A stretch of 64,000 nt of DNA from Mucilaginibacter_A sp050954285 (lineage in GTDB: Bacteria > Bacteroidota > Bacteroidia > Sphingobacteriales > Sphingobacteriaceae). This document shows, in pieces, positions 42,382 through 51,096 of the stretch (the first letter of the stretch is position 1; every line of letters begins with the position of its first letter). The notes beneath the pieces were generated by a model. That model worked only from the letters and a program-made list of their open reading frames with translations, searched no databases and was not told the origin of the DNA. The stretch covers positions 227,836-291,835 of the forward strand of contig JBPBPL010000007.1 of assembly GCA_050954285.1 (NCBI GenBank), in the 5' to 3' direction. The position numbers and the translations under genes were made by a program.

Positions 42382-44601
42382 CTAATTTTTAAACCCAATG
42401 TAAAAAATTGTGCCAACATTCAGTTCGCTTTCAAACCAAATTCGGGCCTGGTGCTTTTCTACAATACGCTTCACAATGGCCAGGCCAACGCCTGTTCCTT
42501 CTATATCCTGCACATTGTCCATGCGTTTAAACAATTCAAAAATGCGGCTGTAAAAGTTAATATCGATGCCGATACCGTTATCTGCAATTGAATAAACAAC
42601 TTCAGTTTTACCTACTACACCTTCTATTTTCACTTTTGAAGGATGGGATTTAGAAGAATATTTAATTGCATTATTCAGCAAATTGGTAAAAACCTGGCTG
42701 ATCATAGTTATATCGCCTAGAATATCGGGCAAGTTTCCAAAAGTCAGTTCTAAATTTTCTGGTTTTAAGGCTGCGGTCACTTCTTGTTTTAAATCTTCCA
42801 GCAGTGCCGGCATATTAATCTTAACCAACTCAAAATCAGCTCTTCCAACATGGGAATAACGCAAAATTTCTTTGATCAAATAATTCATCTTATCAGCACC
42901 AGCCACAATCCGGCCCAGTATTTTTTTTGCGCCATCATCCAAACTTTTATTGGTGGTGAGCAACAGCTCCGAATAACTTTTTACAGCGGAGAGTGGCGTG
43001 CGCAAATCATGCGAAATGGTATAAGTAAAAGTATCCAGCTCATCATAAGCCAGTTGTAAACGATCATTCAGCAACCGGATTTCGTTAGCTTTCCGGTTAA
43101 TCGCGTCCATAATTTCTCCCCTGATTTTTACCACAACCGATACTTCTTTTATGCTCCATTTTTCGGAAGTATTTTTGACGATCTCCGTCCAGGCTTCAAA
43201 AGATTTCCGGGGTGATAGCTGCATCAAACCGTTTTGCTGATGCTCCACCGGTTTTTCCGGATTGCCGGCCCAGGTAATAGATTCAATTTGTTCTGGCTTA
43301 AACCAAATCATCCATTCATTCAGTTCTTTGGATATGATGCAAGCCAATATTCCGCTAGCTATGTTGCTGTATTTTTTTGCCGGTAAAAACACTTGCGGAA
43401 AACGATGCGTGTAATAAACCGTATCTTGTAAAGTTGTTTTAAGCCACGCAGTAATTTCTTCAATCTGCTCCTCATCCGGCGTAACACCAACACGCGAAAC
43501 GGTATTATTAAAAATCAAGACGGCACCAGAGGCTTTAGTCAGATTTTGGATCGTGGTTGCATGGCTGGTTAAAGCATCGGTTATATTTTCTTCGGATTTG
43601 ATCTGTTTGGAAACCGCACTTGCCGCTTGATCCAGCGTATGCAACATTTCCGTGTTTTCTTCTTCCTGCCGATACTCCAAAGCTGATGATAAAATCTGTC
43701 CGATTAATTTGGAAGCATCGCGCGCTTTGTAATTGATAAAACGAGGCGAATAATTATGGCAAGCCACCAAGCCCCAAAGCTCACCTTTGGCCATCAGCGA
43801 AATGCTGAAACTGGAAGCCACACCCATATTTTTAAGATACTGAATGTGGATAGGAGACACCGCGCGCAAAGCCGAATGGCTTAAATCCAGCGGCAAATTT
43901 GGATCCTGAAAAGTAATGATAGAGGAACTTACAGTGTTTACATCTGCAATGATGCGCGTTAAATTAATTTTGTACAGCTCCCGTGCCTGTTTCGGAATAT
44001 CGGTTGCCGGATAATATAAATCCAATAAAGATTCCAGATCGTAATTTTTAACTTCAGAAACCACTTTACCGTGGCCATCTTCATTAAATTTATAAATCAT
44101 TACCCGATCATACTGAATAATTTTTTTAATCTCCGCAGCAGTATTGCAAAGTAATGAATGCAGGTTTTTGCCAGATAAAATCTCAGAAACTGATTTACCG
44201 ATCGTTTTGTGAACGTCAAAATCCAGATCAGAAGTTGCCGGCTCGAACTCTAAAAGCAGGTTAGTACCGGAAATAGAAAGAATTAAATTGAACTTATTTT
44301 GATCAATGTGGATTGGATAAGGATTAATCGAATCAGCATTTTTTCCATTTTTAAAAAAAATTAGCAGGTTAGTTAGCTGGTTTTGATCAGCAGATTTAAA
44401 AAAGCTTTCTAAATGGCTGATCGGTTTGCCCAGAAAATAGGCGGCTTCTTTTCCTAAATAAGCTTTGGTATTTTCGCTGATGAAACTGATAATATACGTT
44501 TCATTATCCACAGCAACCAAAAAACCATGCGCCTGAATTTTACCGGGAATATGGATGGGTTCTTGATCGCAATTGGTTAAATCAACATGGTATGGTTTCA
44601 T
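42382..44601 (-). CDS. bphP: Bacteriophytochrome sensor histidine kinase
   Basis: Red/far-red photoreceptor, 739 aa. The N-terminal PAS domain holds Cys11 (TNCDQEPIHIPG), the biliverdin attachment site of bacteriophytochromes. The GAF domain has D201-I-P (ATDIPKQAREL), H252 (SPIHIQYLKNMG) and H282 (GLVACHNYSPRF), the chromophore-contact residues. A PHY domain spans about 310-500. The kinase core has an H box YTISHDLRTPLSAVKSY near 535 and DNGIGI with GTGVGLAIVKRIVE at the end. All key chromophore residues are present. It is encoded with its regulator and heme oxygenase. Confidence 0.95.
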   Translation of the reverse strand: MKPYHVDLTNCDQEPIHIPGKIQAHGFLVAVDNETYIISFISENTKAYLGKEAAYFLGKPISHLESFFKSADQNQLTNLLIFFKNGKNADSINPYPIHIDQNKFNLILSISGTNLLLEFEPATSDLDFDVHKTIGKSVSEILSGKNLHSLLCNTAAEIKKIIQYDRVMIYKFNEDGHGKVVSEVKNYDLESLLDLYYPATDIPKQARELYKINLTRIIADVNTVSSSIITFQDPNLPLDLSHSALRAVSPIHIQYLKNMGVASSFSISLMAKGELWGLVACHNYSPRFINYKARDASKLIGQILSSALEYRQEEENTEMLHTLDQAASAVSKQIKSEENITDALTSHATTIQNLTKASGAVLIFNNTVSRVGVTPDEEQIEEITAWLKTTLQDTVYYTHRFPQVFLPAKKYSNIASGILACIISKELNEWMIWFKPEQIESITWAGNPEKPVEHQQNGLMQLSPRKSFEAWTEIVKNTSEKWSIKEVSVVVKIRGEIMDAINRKANEIRLLNDRLQLAYDELDTFTYTISHDLRTPLSAVKSYSELLLTTNKSLDDGAKKILGRIVAGADKMNYLIKEILRYSHVGRADFELVKINMPALLEDLKQEVTAALKPENLELTFGNLPDILGDITMISQVFTNLLNNAIKYSSKSHPSKVKIEGVVGKTEVVYSIADNGIGIDINFYSRIFELFKRMDNVQDIEGTGVGLAIVKRIVEKHQARIWFESELNVGTIFYIGFKN
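43140..43153 (-). repeat. M14 variant inside bphP
   Basis: CATAAAAGAAGTAT, sense, read as SIKEVS. Confidence 0.6.
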
Positions 44602-44722
44602 AATTTACCTGAAAGTTTGAATATCAAATAAAATCATAAAAATTTGTTATTTGATTAATATTGAAGATACAGTTTAAGTTCTAAAAGCAATCAAAATTAT
44701 CAGAATCAGTTAATATACTTCG

Positions 44723-44736
44723 ATGCTGTTTTTATC
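44723..44736 (-). repeat. M14 variant AC
   Basis: GATAAAAACAGCAT; flank AATTTTATGCT is almost the same as at 57933. Confidence 0.75.
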
Positions 44737-44860
44737 AGCATAAAATTAGGGTACTCTTGGTATTTTTAGTTAGTCATTTTTAATAAAGTATTAAGCAATT
44801 TAATACGTTTTGCTGAACGTTCGGTTGTAAAAAAACTACTTAAAATTCAGTATAAAATAA

Positions 44861-44887
44861 AGAGCCTCCGGATATTTCCGAAAGCTC
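44861..44887 (-). terminator. Terminator of the DEAD-box helicase gene
   Basis: On the minus strand GAGCTTTCGGA pairs with TCCGGAGGCTC through two G-U pairs and is followed by a T-rich run. Confidence 0.7.
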
Positions 44888-44919
44888 TTCTCAAACTAAA
44901 CTAAAACTAAAAACTATAT

Positions 44920-44933
44920 GCTAAAAACAGTAT
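44920..44933 (+). repeat. M14 variant AC at the helicase stop
   Basis: GCTAAAAACAGTAT, 2 bp from the stop codon. Confidence 0.65.
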
Positions 44934-44935
44934 GC

Positions 44936-46759
44936 TTAAAAGCGCTTACGGCGTTCGCCACGATCTTCCCGGCTTTTGCCCGAAAAATCACGAAAACCAC
45001 CGCTGCTTGCACCGCTTCCGCCGCCACTATAGCTGCGTTCGCGGCCACCATCACGACGTTCGCGGCTCCCGCCTTCTCTGCGCTGATAGCCTCCGCCAGA
45101 TGACCTTGGTGAATTACTTTCGCCGCCTTCCGCAGCACCGGAAAGTTCAATCCGAACTTCACGGCCCTGGAAATTTGCATCTTTGAAAGCATCAATTACC
45201 TGCTGTGCTTCGGCATTAGGTACTTCGAAGAAAGAGTAAACACCTTTTACATCGATTTTGCCAACACCACGGCCGTTAATTTTGCTGGTATTACAAATGT
45301 AACCCAACAAATCTCCGCGGGTAAAATTATCTACCGAACCTAAGTTGATGAACAAACGTGTATAATCCGGGCTTACGCCATTTCCATTTCTTGGAGCGCG
45401 TTCGCTACCTTCACGTACACGTGATTCATCAGCAGAAGCATTTAAATCCGGTGCGTTTTTGTAATATTCAAGGAAACGATTGAATTCTAAAGAAGCAAAA
45501 CGTTTGATGATATCTTCTTTGGTCAATTCTTCAAACTCGGCCATAATGCGCGGAATGTACTGATCGATCTGAGAATCGTTCACTGCTACATTATGTACTT
45601 TATGAACCAGGCCAAATAATTGTTTTTCGCACACATCAAAACCGGTTGGAATTTCTGCTTTCACGAATTTTTTACCAATTACGCGTTCGATCTGGCGTAT
45701 TTTACCAATTTCTTTTGCGTTGATGATAGCGATAGAAATACCTGTTTTTCCGGCACGGCCAGTACGGCCGCTACGGTGGGTATAATTCTCAATTTCATCA
45801 GGCAAAGAATAATTGATAACGTGTGTAACATCGTTTACGTCAATACCACGTGCAGCAACATCAGTAGCAATTAATAATTGCAGGCTGCGGTCGCGGTAAC
45901 GTTTCATTACTTTATCACGTTGTTGTTGCGATAAATCTCCGTGTAAAGCATCAGCATTGTAACCGTCTTTAATTAAAGATTCCGCAATTTCCTGTGTTTC
46001 AATTTTGGTGCGGCAAAAAACGATACCAAAAATTTCGGGGTTAAAATCAACAATACGTTTAAAAGCCGCATATTTATCTCGTGCTTTTACAATGTAGTAT
46101 TCGTGCTCGATGTTTACATTTCCGGTATTTTTTGTGCCCATGGTAAGCTCAAAAGGATCGGTCATGTAATTTTTTGCAATGCGGCGCACTTCAGCCGGCA
46201 TCGTGGCCGAGAAAAGCCAGGTTTTTTTCTCTTCAGGGGTGGTGGACAGGATTTCGTTAATGTCTTCCTGGAAGCCCATGTTCAACATTTCATCTGCTTC
46301 ATCCAAAACAACGTACTGGATTTCTGAAAAATCAATGGCTTTACGGCCAATAATATCCAGCATACGCCCGGGGGTTGCAACAACAATCTGCACGCCGCGT
46401 TTGATTTCGCGCAGCTGATCCATGATGCTTGATCCACCGTAAACTGCCACAACTTTAACGTTGGACATGTTTTTGGAATAACTTTTAATGTCGCTTGTAA
46501 TTTGCAAACACAACTCACGCGTTGGGCAAAGAATTAAGGCTTGAGGTTTGTTCTGATCAAAATCAATCAGTTCTAATAACGGCAGTCCGAAGGCGGCGGT
46601 CTTTCCGGTCCCTGTTTGGGCTAATCCGACAAAATCGTTGCTGCCTGTTAACAAAACCGGAATAGATTGTTCCTGGATTGGCGTAGGATTTTCAAATCCT
46701 AAATCAGAGATGGCATTAACAATATCATGACGGATTCCCAGTTCAATAAATGGGTTCAT
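44936..46759 (-). CDS. deaD: DEAD-box RNA helicase with basic C-terminal tail
   Basis: A 607-aa ATP-dependent RNA helicase. The Q motif is ENPTPIQEQSIP. Then come AQTGTGKTAAFGLPLL, VATPGRMLD, DEADEMLNMG, SATMP and HRSGRTGRAG. A DbpA-like RNA-binding domain lies at about 475-550 (TRLFINLGSVDNFTRGDLLGYIC). The tail is rich in Gly, Arg and Ser (GGGYQRREGG, RDGGRERSYSGGG) and binds RNA non-specifically. The layout fits CsdA/DeaD, which helps ribosome assembly in the cold. The stop codon is 2 bp from an M14 variant. Confidence 0.93.
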   Translation of the reverse strand: MNPFIELGIRHDIVNAISDLGFENPTPIQEQSIPVLLTGSNDFVGLAQTGTGKTAAFGLPLLELIDFDQNKPQALILCPTRELCLQITSDIKSYSKNMSNVKVVAVYGGSSIMDQLREIKRGVQIVVATPGRMLDIIGRKAIDFSEIQYVVLDEADEMLNMGFQEDINEILSTTPEEKKTWLFSATMPAEVRRIAKNYMTDPFELTMGTKNTGNVNIEHEYYIVKARDKYAAFKRIVDFNPEIFGIVFCRTKIETQEIAESLIKDGYNADALHGDLSQQQRDKVMKRYRDRSLQLLIATDVAARGIDVNDVTHVINYSLPDEIENYTHRSGRTGRAGKTGISIAIINAKEIGKIRQIERVIGKKFVKAEIPTGFDVCEKQLFGLVHKVHNVAVNDSQIDQYIPRIMAEFEELTKEDIIKRFASLEFNRFLEYYKNAPDLNASADESRVREGSERAPRNGNGVSPDYTRLFINLGSVDNFTRGDLLGYICNTSKINGRGVGKIDVKGVYSFFEVPNAEAQQVIDAFKDANFQGREVRIELSGAAEGGESNSPRSSGGGYQRREGGSRERRDGGRERSYSGGGSGASSGGFRDFSGKSREDRGERRKRF

Positions 46760-46804
46760 GATGTAAATAACGAACTTAGCTACATTGCTAAATCTGCCGC
46801 AAAG

Positions 46805-46818
46805 ATACTGTTTTTATA
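46805..46818 (-). repeat. M14 variant AC
   Basis: TATAAAAACAGTAT, upstream of the helicase gene. Confidence 0.55.
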
Positions 46819-46896
46819 CAAGAAAAAAACACATTAATGTAAAGTATTAAGCAGTAAGGCGATAAGGGCTGTTTTGATGCAAATAATCCGGTTTTT

Positions 46897-47367
46897 TTAC
46901 CGCAGCCTTTCCGCAGACCGCACCAGTTTTTCATCCCTTCCAATCGCTTTCACGGCAAGAATTACGAGCACAATTGCCAACGAAGACAAAATCATTCCCA
47001 AGCCATAATTTTCCGGGCGAAGTGTAATTCCCTCGCCGATAAAACTTTTTACGGTTTCGGCCAGATAAAAACTGTAACCGATAATTAGCACAACCACAAT
47101 GTAGCAGTACGCCGACTGCCGTTTACGGTTTTTATATAAAAAAATACCTGCTAAAGGAAGCAAAGCCGCAATTACTGTTGCAATGCTCAGCATAATAAAA
47201 GAGGAGGTTTTGGTTCGCGTGCCATTGATTATTTCGTAAATGCCGGTTACCATAATACTGTCCGGATGTCCGTTCAGGATTAAATTATTGATCAGCGGGA
47301 AAAGAAAAAGTGCAAACAAAATCAGACTGGCTGCCAGCAAATAGATGCTTTGTATTCTTTGTATCAT
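46897..47367 (-). CDS. DUF4293 family membrane protein
   Basis: A 156-aa protein with four hydrophobic segments, starting with MIQRIQSIYLLAASLILFALFLFPL. The family is specific to Bacteroidetes. Its function is unknown. It is divergent from truA, and the pair is commonly neighbouring in this phylum. Confidence 0.85.
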   Translation of the reverse strand: MIQRIQSIYLLAASLILFALFLFPLINNLILNGHPDSIMVTGIYEIINGTRTKTSSFIMLSIATVIAALLPLAGIFLYKNRKRQSAYCYIVVVLIIGYSFYLAETVKSFIGEGITLRPENYGLGMILSSLAIVLVILAVKAIGRDEKLVRSAERLR

Positions 47368-47376
47368 TTTTTATAG

Positions 47377-47390
47377 GGTAAAAGAAGCAT
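47377..47390 (+). repeat. M14 variant
   Basis: GGTAAAAGAAGCAT, between DUF4293 and truA. Confidence 0.8.
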
Positions 47391-47448
47391 TGCAAAGATA
47401 AAATAGTTTTAAACTAATTTCCGGCGGATGTGGCTTTACCCGTTTTCT

Positions 47449-47456
47449 TACCTTTG
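47449..47456 (+). promoter_or_regulatory. Candidate -7 element TACCTTTG for truA
   Basis: Matches TAnnTTTG and ends 5 bp before the GTG start, so transcription would begin at or next to the first codon. Confidence 0.5.
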
Positions 47457-47461
47457 CAAAA

Positions 47462-48235
47462 GTGGAGGGAAAACAACGGTATTTTGCAGAACTGGCTTTT
47501 GACGGCACCAAATATCACGGCTGGCAAATTCAGCAGAATGCGCTGAGTGTGCAGGAAGTTTTTAATAAAGCTTTAGCGGTTTTGCTTCGGCAGCCGGTGG
47601 AAACTGTGGGTTGCGGCCGCACCGATACCGGCGTGCATGCCAGGCAACTGTTTGTGCATTTTGATAGCGAGAACGAGGGCAATCAGCAATCAGATATCAA
47701 CAATCAGCTAAAAACTTCTTTAAATGCTATTCTTCCAAAAGATATGGCCGTTAAAAACATTATTTCGGTTGCTGCCGATGCACATGCGCGTTTTGATGCT
47801 ACGCTGCGCGCTTATGAGTATCATATTCATTTCGATAAAAACCCTTTCAAGCAAAACTACAGCTGGCAGTTGCGTGATTTTCCGGATTTGAGTTTGATGA
47901 ACGAAGCGGCAAACATTATCAAAGAATACCAGGATTTCAGTTGTTTCAGCAAAAGTAATACGCAGGTGAAGACCAATTTTTGTGCGATAAAAGAAGCATA
48001 CTGGCAGCAAAAAGAAGATGGCAGTTTGGTTTTTTATATCGCTGCGGATCGTTTTTTGCGGAACATGGTTCGGGCCATTGTAGGAACATTGATCTCCGTT
48101 GGTAAAAAAGAAATCGAACCCGAAGCTGTCCGCAAGATTATTGAAAGTAAAGATAGAAGCAATGCAGGCGTTTCTGTTCCAGCCTGTGGTTTATATCTTA
48201 CTAAAGTAAAATATCCTTATATTACTTCAACCTAA
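47462..48235 (+). CDS. truA: tRNA pseudouridine(38-40) synthase
   Basis: A 257-aa pseudouridine synthase acting on the tRNA anticodon stem. LAFDGTKYHGWQIQ is the N-terminal motif, GCGRTDTGVHA holds catalytic D55 and LRAYEYHI is conserved. The start is GTG 47462. A TACCTTTG promoter element ends only 5 bp before it, so the mRNA may be leaderless or nearly so. The gene contains an exact M14 copy (47986-47999) read as AIKEAY. Confidence 0.93.
   Translation: MEGKQRYFAELAFDGTKYHGWQIQQNALSVQEVFNKALAVLLRQPVETVGCGRTDTGVHARQLFVHFDSENEGNQQSDINNQLKTSLNAILPKDMAVKNIISVAADAHARFDATLRAYEYHIHFDKNPFKQNYSWQLRDFPDLSLMNEAANIIKEYQDFSCFSKSNTQVKTNFCAIKEAYWQQKEDGSLVFYIAADRFLRNMVRAIVGTLISVGKKEIEPEAVRKIIESKDRSNAGVSVPACGLYLTKVKYPYITST
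47986..47999 (+). repeat. M14 copy, exact, inside truA
   Basis: Read in sense as AIKEAY. Confidence 0.85.
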
Positions 48236-48286
48236 AACAATAATTTAAGGTGAAAATTAAACTTACAATTACAACTTATAACTAAT

Positions 48287-50062
48287 ATGGCGGCAGTAAC
48301 CGGAAAAGCTTTCGATACAAAATTATTGGGTAGAGTGTTGCAATATGTGCGGCCATACCGCCGGAAGTTTCTTTGGGCGGCATTTTTAACGGTGTTGATG
48401 GCTGGACTTTCGCCAATAAGGCCGTATTTAATCCAGGTAACGGTTGATAAATACATCCTCACTTCCAATTTCAACGGTTTGCTTTACATGTCTGTTCTGA
48501 TGCTGGTGCTACTGGTTTTGCAATCGGGCGTGCAGTATTTTCAAACGTATTTGACCAATGCTTTGGGCCAATCGGTTATTTTACAATTGCGGACAGACGT
48601 TTTTAACCACATCACCCAATTACGGTTGAAATATTTTGATCATACGCCGATTGGTGTGTTGATTACGCGTTCAGTTTCTGATCTGGAAACGATTGCCGAT
48701 ATTTTTTCGGAAGGATTGATTTCCATTATTGGCGATATGCTGCAACTGGTTGCGCTCATCGGCATTATGCTTTATACCGATTGGCGTTTAACGCTGATTA
48801 CGCTGATCCCGATGCCGATATTAATGCTGGCCACCTATTGGTTTAAAGAAGCAATCAAAGCCTCTTTTCAGGAAGTGCGCACGCAGGTTTCACATTTAAA
48901 TACTTTTTTGCAGGAACATATTTCGGGCATGAGTGTGATTCATTATTTTGCGCGCGAAGATCAGGAAATGCGGAAATTTGTGTCCGTAAACCAGAAATAC
49001 CGTGATGCCAATATCCAGTCCAACTGGTATTATTCCATATTTTATCCGGTGGTAGAGATTATTTCGGCGATGTCTTTAGGTTTGTTGGTTTGGTATGGAT
49101 CGAAACGGATTCTGGCTGATCCGCTGCACGTTTCTCCTGGAACGATCACGGCCTTTATTCTCTATATCAATATGGTTTTCAGGCCAATACGAGAGCTGGC
49201 GGATAAATTTAACACGCTGCAAATGGGCATGGTTGGCGCGGATCGTATTTTTAAAGTTTTGGATACGGATGAAAAAACGGTCAACAACGGTAAGCTTTCC
49301 CCCAAAACTATCCAAGGTGCCATAGATTTTGATAACATCTGGTTTGCTTACAATGATGAAAATTATGTGCTAAAAGATGTATCGTTCCACATCAAACCTG
49401 GCGAAACTTTGGCTTTGGTGGGCGCAACTGGTGCCGGAAAATCATCTACCATTAATATTTTAAATCGTTTTTATGAGATTAGCAAAGGAACGGTTAAGGT
49501 GGATGATGTAAATATTCAGGATTACGAATTAGGTTTCCTGCGTTCGCAGATTGCAACGGTGATTCAGGATGTGTTTCTTTTCTCAGATACCATTGCCAAT
49601 AATATCAGCTTAAATAATCCGGCTATCAGCAGAGAAAAAATAATTACTGCTGCAAAAGAAGTAGGAGCGCACGAATTTATTATGCGTTTGCCCGGCGGTT
49701 ATGATTATGAAGTGATGGAACGCGGCTCAACACTTTCGGCCGGTCAGGCACAATTGATTTCTTTTATTCGTGCTTTGGTTTACGATCCGAAAATTTTGGT
49801 GTTGGACGAAGCAACGGCTTCCATTGATACAGAAACCGAAGAATTGATTCAGGAAGCGATTTTTAAACTGATGAAAGGCCGCACTTCCATCGTGATTGCG
49901 CACCGTTTATCAACCATCCAAAATGCCAATAAAATCATCGTTTTGGATCATGGCGAAATCAAGGAAATGGGTTCTCACCAGGAATTGCTCAAACTCAATG
50001 GATTTTATAAACGCTTGTATGATTTGCAGTTTAATTCAAGCGGAATTGCAAAGGTTGGCTAA
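48287..50062 (+). CDS. ABC exporter, fused membrane and ATPase domains (MsbA-like)
   Basis: A 591-aa half-transporter. Residues ~1-330 hold six membrane helices; the ATPase follows. Walker A is GATGAGKSS, the Q loop IATVIQDVFLFSD, the signature LSAGQAQL (A instead of the usual second G), and Walker B KILVLDEATASID. It most likely exports a lipid or hydrophobic compound as a homodimer. 51 bp after truA on the same strand. Substrate cannot be told. Confidence 0.9.
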   Translation: MAAVTGKAFDTKLLGRVLQYVRPYRRKFLWAAFLTVLMAGLSPIRPYLIQVTVDKYILTSNFNGLLYMSVLMLVLLVLQSGVQYFQTYLTNALGQSVILQLRTDVFNHITQLRLKYFDHTPIGVLITRSVSDLETIADIFSEGLISIIGDMLQLVALIGIMLYTDWRLTLITLIPMPILMLATYWFKEAIKASFQEVRTQVSHLNTFLQEHISGMSVIHYFAREDQEMRKFVSVNQKYRDANIQSNWYYSIFYPVVEIISAMSLGLLVWYGSKRILADPLHVSPGTITAFILYINMVFRPIRELADKFNTLQMGMVGADRIFKVLDTDEKTVNNGKLSPKTIQGAIDFDNIWFAYNDENYVLKDVSFHIKPGETLALVGATGAGKSSTINILNRFYEISKGTVKVDDVNIQDYELGFLRSQIATVIQDVFLFSDTIANNISLNNPAISREKIITAAKEVGAHEFIMRLPGGYDYEVMERGSTLSAGQAQLISFIRALVYDPKILVLDEATASIDTETEELIQEAIFKLMKGRTSIVIAHRLSTIQNANKIIVLDHGEIKEMGSHQELLKLNGFYKRLYDLQFNSSGIAKVG

Positions 50063-50070
50063 AAAACATC

Positions 50071-50084
50071 GGTAAAAGAAGCAT
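50071..50084 (+). repeat. M14 variant
   Basis: GGTAAAAGAAGCAT, 8 bp after the ABC exporter stop. Confidence 0.8.
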
Positions 50085-50161
50085 TTTACAATGGCGTGTT
50101 TCTGGGTAAAAACCTTATCCATTCTCCATTTGTATTATACTAAAATCAATAAAATAATTAT

Positions 50162-50653
50162 ATGGATACTGAAAAAGCCATTTTGGCCGGTGGATGTTTT
50201 TGGGGAGTAGAAGAATTGTTCAGACATTATCCCGGCGTTATTTCAACGGTGGTAGGATATACAGGCGGTGAGGTGACAAATGCAACGTACCGAAATCATG
50301 GAAATCATGCTGAAGGAATTGAAATTGTATTTGATCCGGCAAAATTGTCTTACCGGGAATTGCTTGAATATTTTTTCCAGATTCATAACCCAACCACGCG
50401 GAACAGACAGGGAAATGACGTGGGTGCATCTTATCGTTCTGCCATTTTTTATCTGGACGAAGCACAGCATGAAACCGCCGAAACTTTAATTGCAGATATG
50501 GAAGCATCAGGTAAATGGCCGGGAAAAATAGTTACGGAAGTGGTTCCGGCAGGTGATTTCTGGAATGCGGAAAAGGAACATCAGGATTATCTGCAAAAGC
50601 ACCCTTACGGCTATACTTGCCATTACGAAAGACCGGAGTGGACTTTGGCATAA
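50162..50653 (+). CDS. msrA: Peptide-methionine (S)-S-oxide reductase
   Basis: A 163-aa repair enzyme. Catalytic Cys12 lies in AGGCFWGVEE. GYTGGEVTNATYRN, GHAEG-like NHAEGIEIVFDP and IHNPTTRNRQGNDVGASYRSAIF are family landmarks. It reduces the S isomer of methionine sulfoxide. msrB is 3 kb downstream as a separate gene. A long hairpin terminator follows. Confidence 0.95.
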   Translation: MDTEKAILAGGCFWGVEELFRHYPGVISTVVGYTGGEVTNATYRNHGNHAEGIEIVFDPAKLSYRELLEYFFQIHNPTTRNRQGNDVGASYRSAIFYLDEAQHETAETLIADMEASGKWPGKIVTEVVPAGDFWNAEKEHQDYLQKHPYGYTCHYERPEWTLA

Positions 50654-50673
50654 CAAACTGAATAGTGGATCTT

Positions 50674-50717
50674 AAATTTTCGCCTGAATAATGATTTTAT
50701 TGTTCAGGCGAAAATTT
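50674..50717 (+). terminator. Terminator after msrA
   Basis: Perfect 15-bp arms 50674-50688 and 50703-50717, core CGCCTGAA, with a 14-nt loop; an M14 variant begins 3 bp later. Confidence 0.85.
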
Positions 50718-50719
50718 AC

Positions 50720-50733
50720 GTACTGTTTTTATC
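50720..50733 (-). repeat. M14 variant AC
   Basis: GATAAAAACAGTAC, next to the msrA terminator. Confidence 0.6.
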
Positions 50734-50779
50734 GGTTATTTTTTCTTGGAAACACAGTTTAATACTTCAATTTAAAATC

Positions 50780-51064
50780 ATGCAACTCACCAAAATATTC
50801 AATCAAATAGATACCGACCGCATCATCGAAATGGCGTGGGAAGACCGTACGCCTTTTGAAGCTATAGATTTTCAATTCAGCCTGAAAGAACCAGAAGTAA
50901 TAGAATTGATGCGCCGCGAAATGAAACCGCAAAACTTTAAACGCTGGCGCAAACGCGTGCAAGGCCGAAGTACCAAACATTTATTGCTGAGAAGCGAAAC
51001 TATTACCCGCTTTAAATGCGACCGGCAAAGGCAAGTTACCGGTAATAAAATCAGCAAAAGATAG
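50780..51064 (+). CDS. TIGR03643 family protein (DUF2805)
   Basis: A 94-aa protein. IDTDRIIEMAWEDRTPFEAIDFQF and EVIELMRREMKPQNFKRWRKRVQGR match TIGR03643, a small helical family that often co-occurs with cryptochrome/photolyase genes in cyanobacteria and Bacteroidetes. The basic C-terminal half suggests nucleic-acid contact, but this is a guess. It lies 33 bp before the dicarboxylate symporter, with no sign that they share a function. Confidence 0.82.
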   Translation: MQLTKIFNQIDTDRIIEMAWEDRTPFEAIDFQFSLKEPEVIELMRREMKPQNFKRWRKRVQGRSTKHLLLRSETITRFKCDRQRQVTGNKISKR

Positions 51065-51096
51065 TATCTTACCCAAAATCTTTGGCAGATACGATC

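Larger units (their letters stand above)
44602..44935. other. Intergenic region with two M14 copies and one terminator
   Basis: This 334-bp gap lies between the phytochrome gene start and the helicase gene end. It holds an M14 variant at 44723-44736, a hairpin terminator at 44861-44887 and another M14 variant at 44920-44933. I see no ORF of note and no RNA gene. The promoter of the bph operon should lie in the AT-rich part near 44602-44700. Confidence 0.6.
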
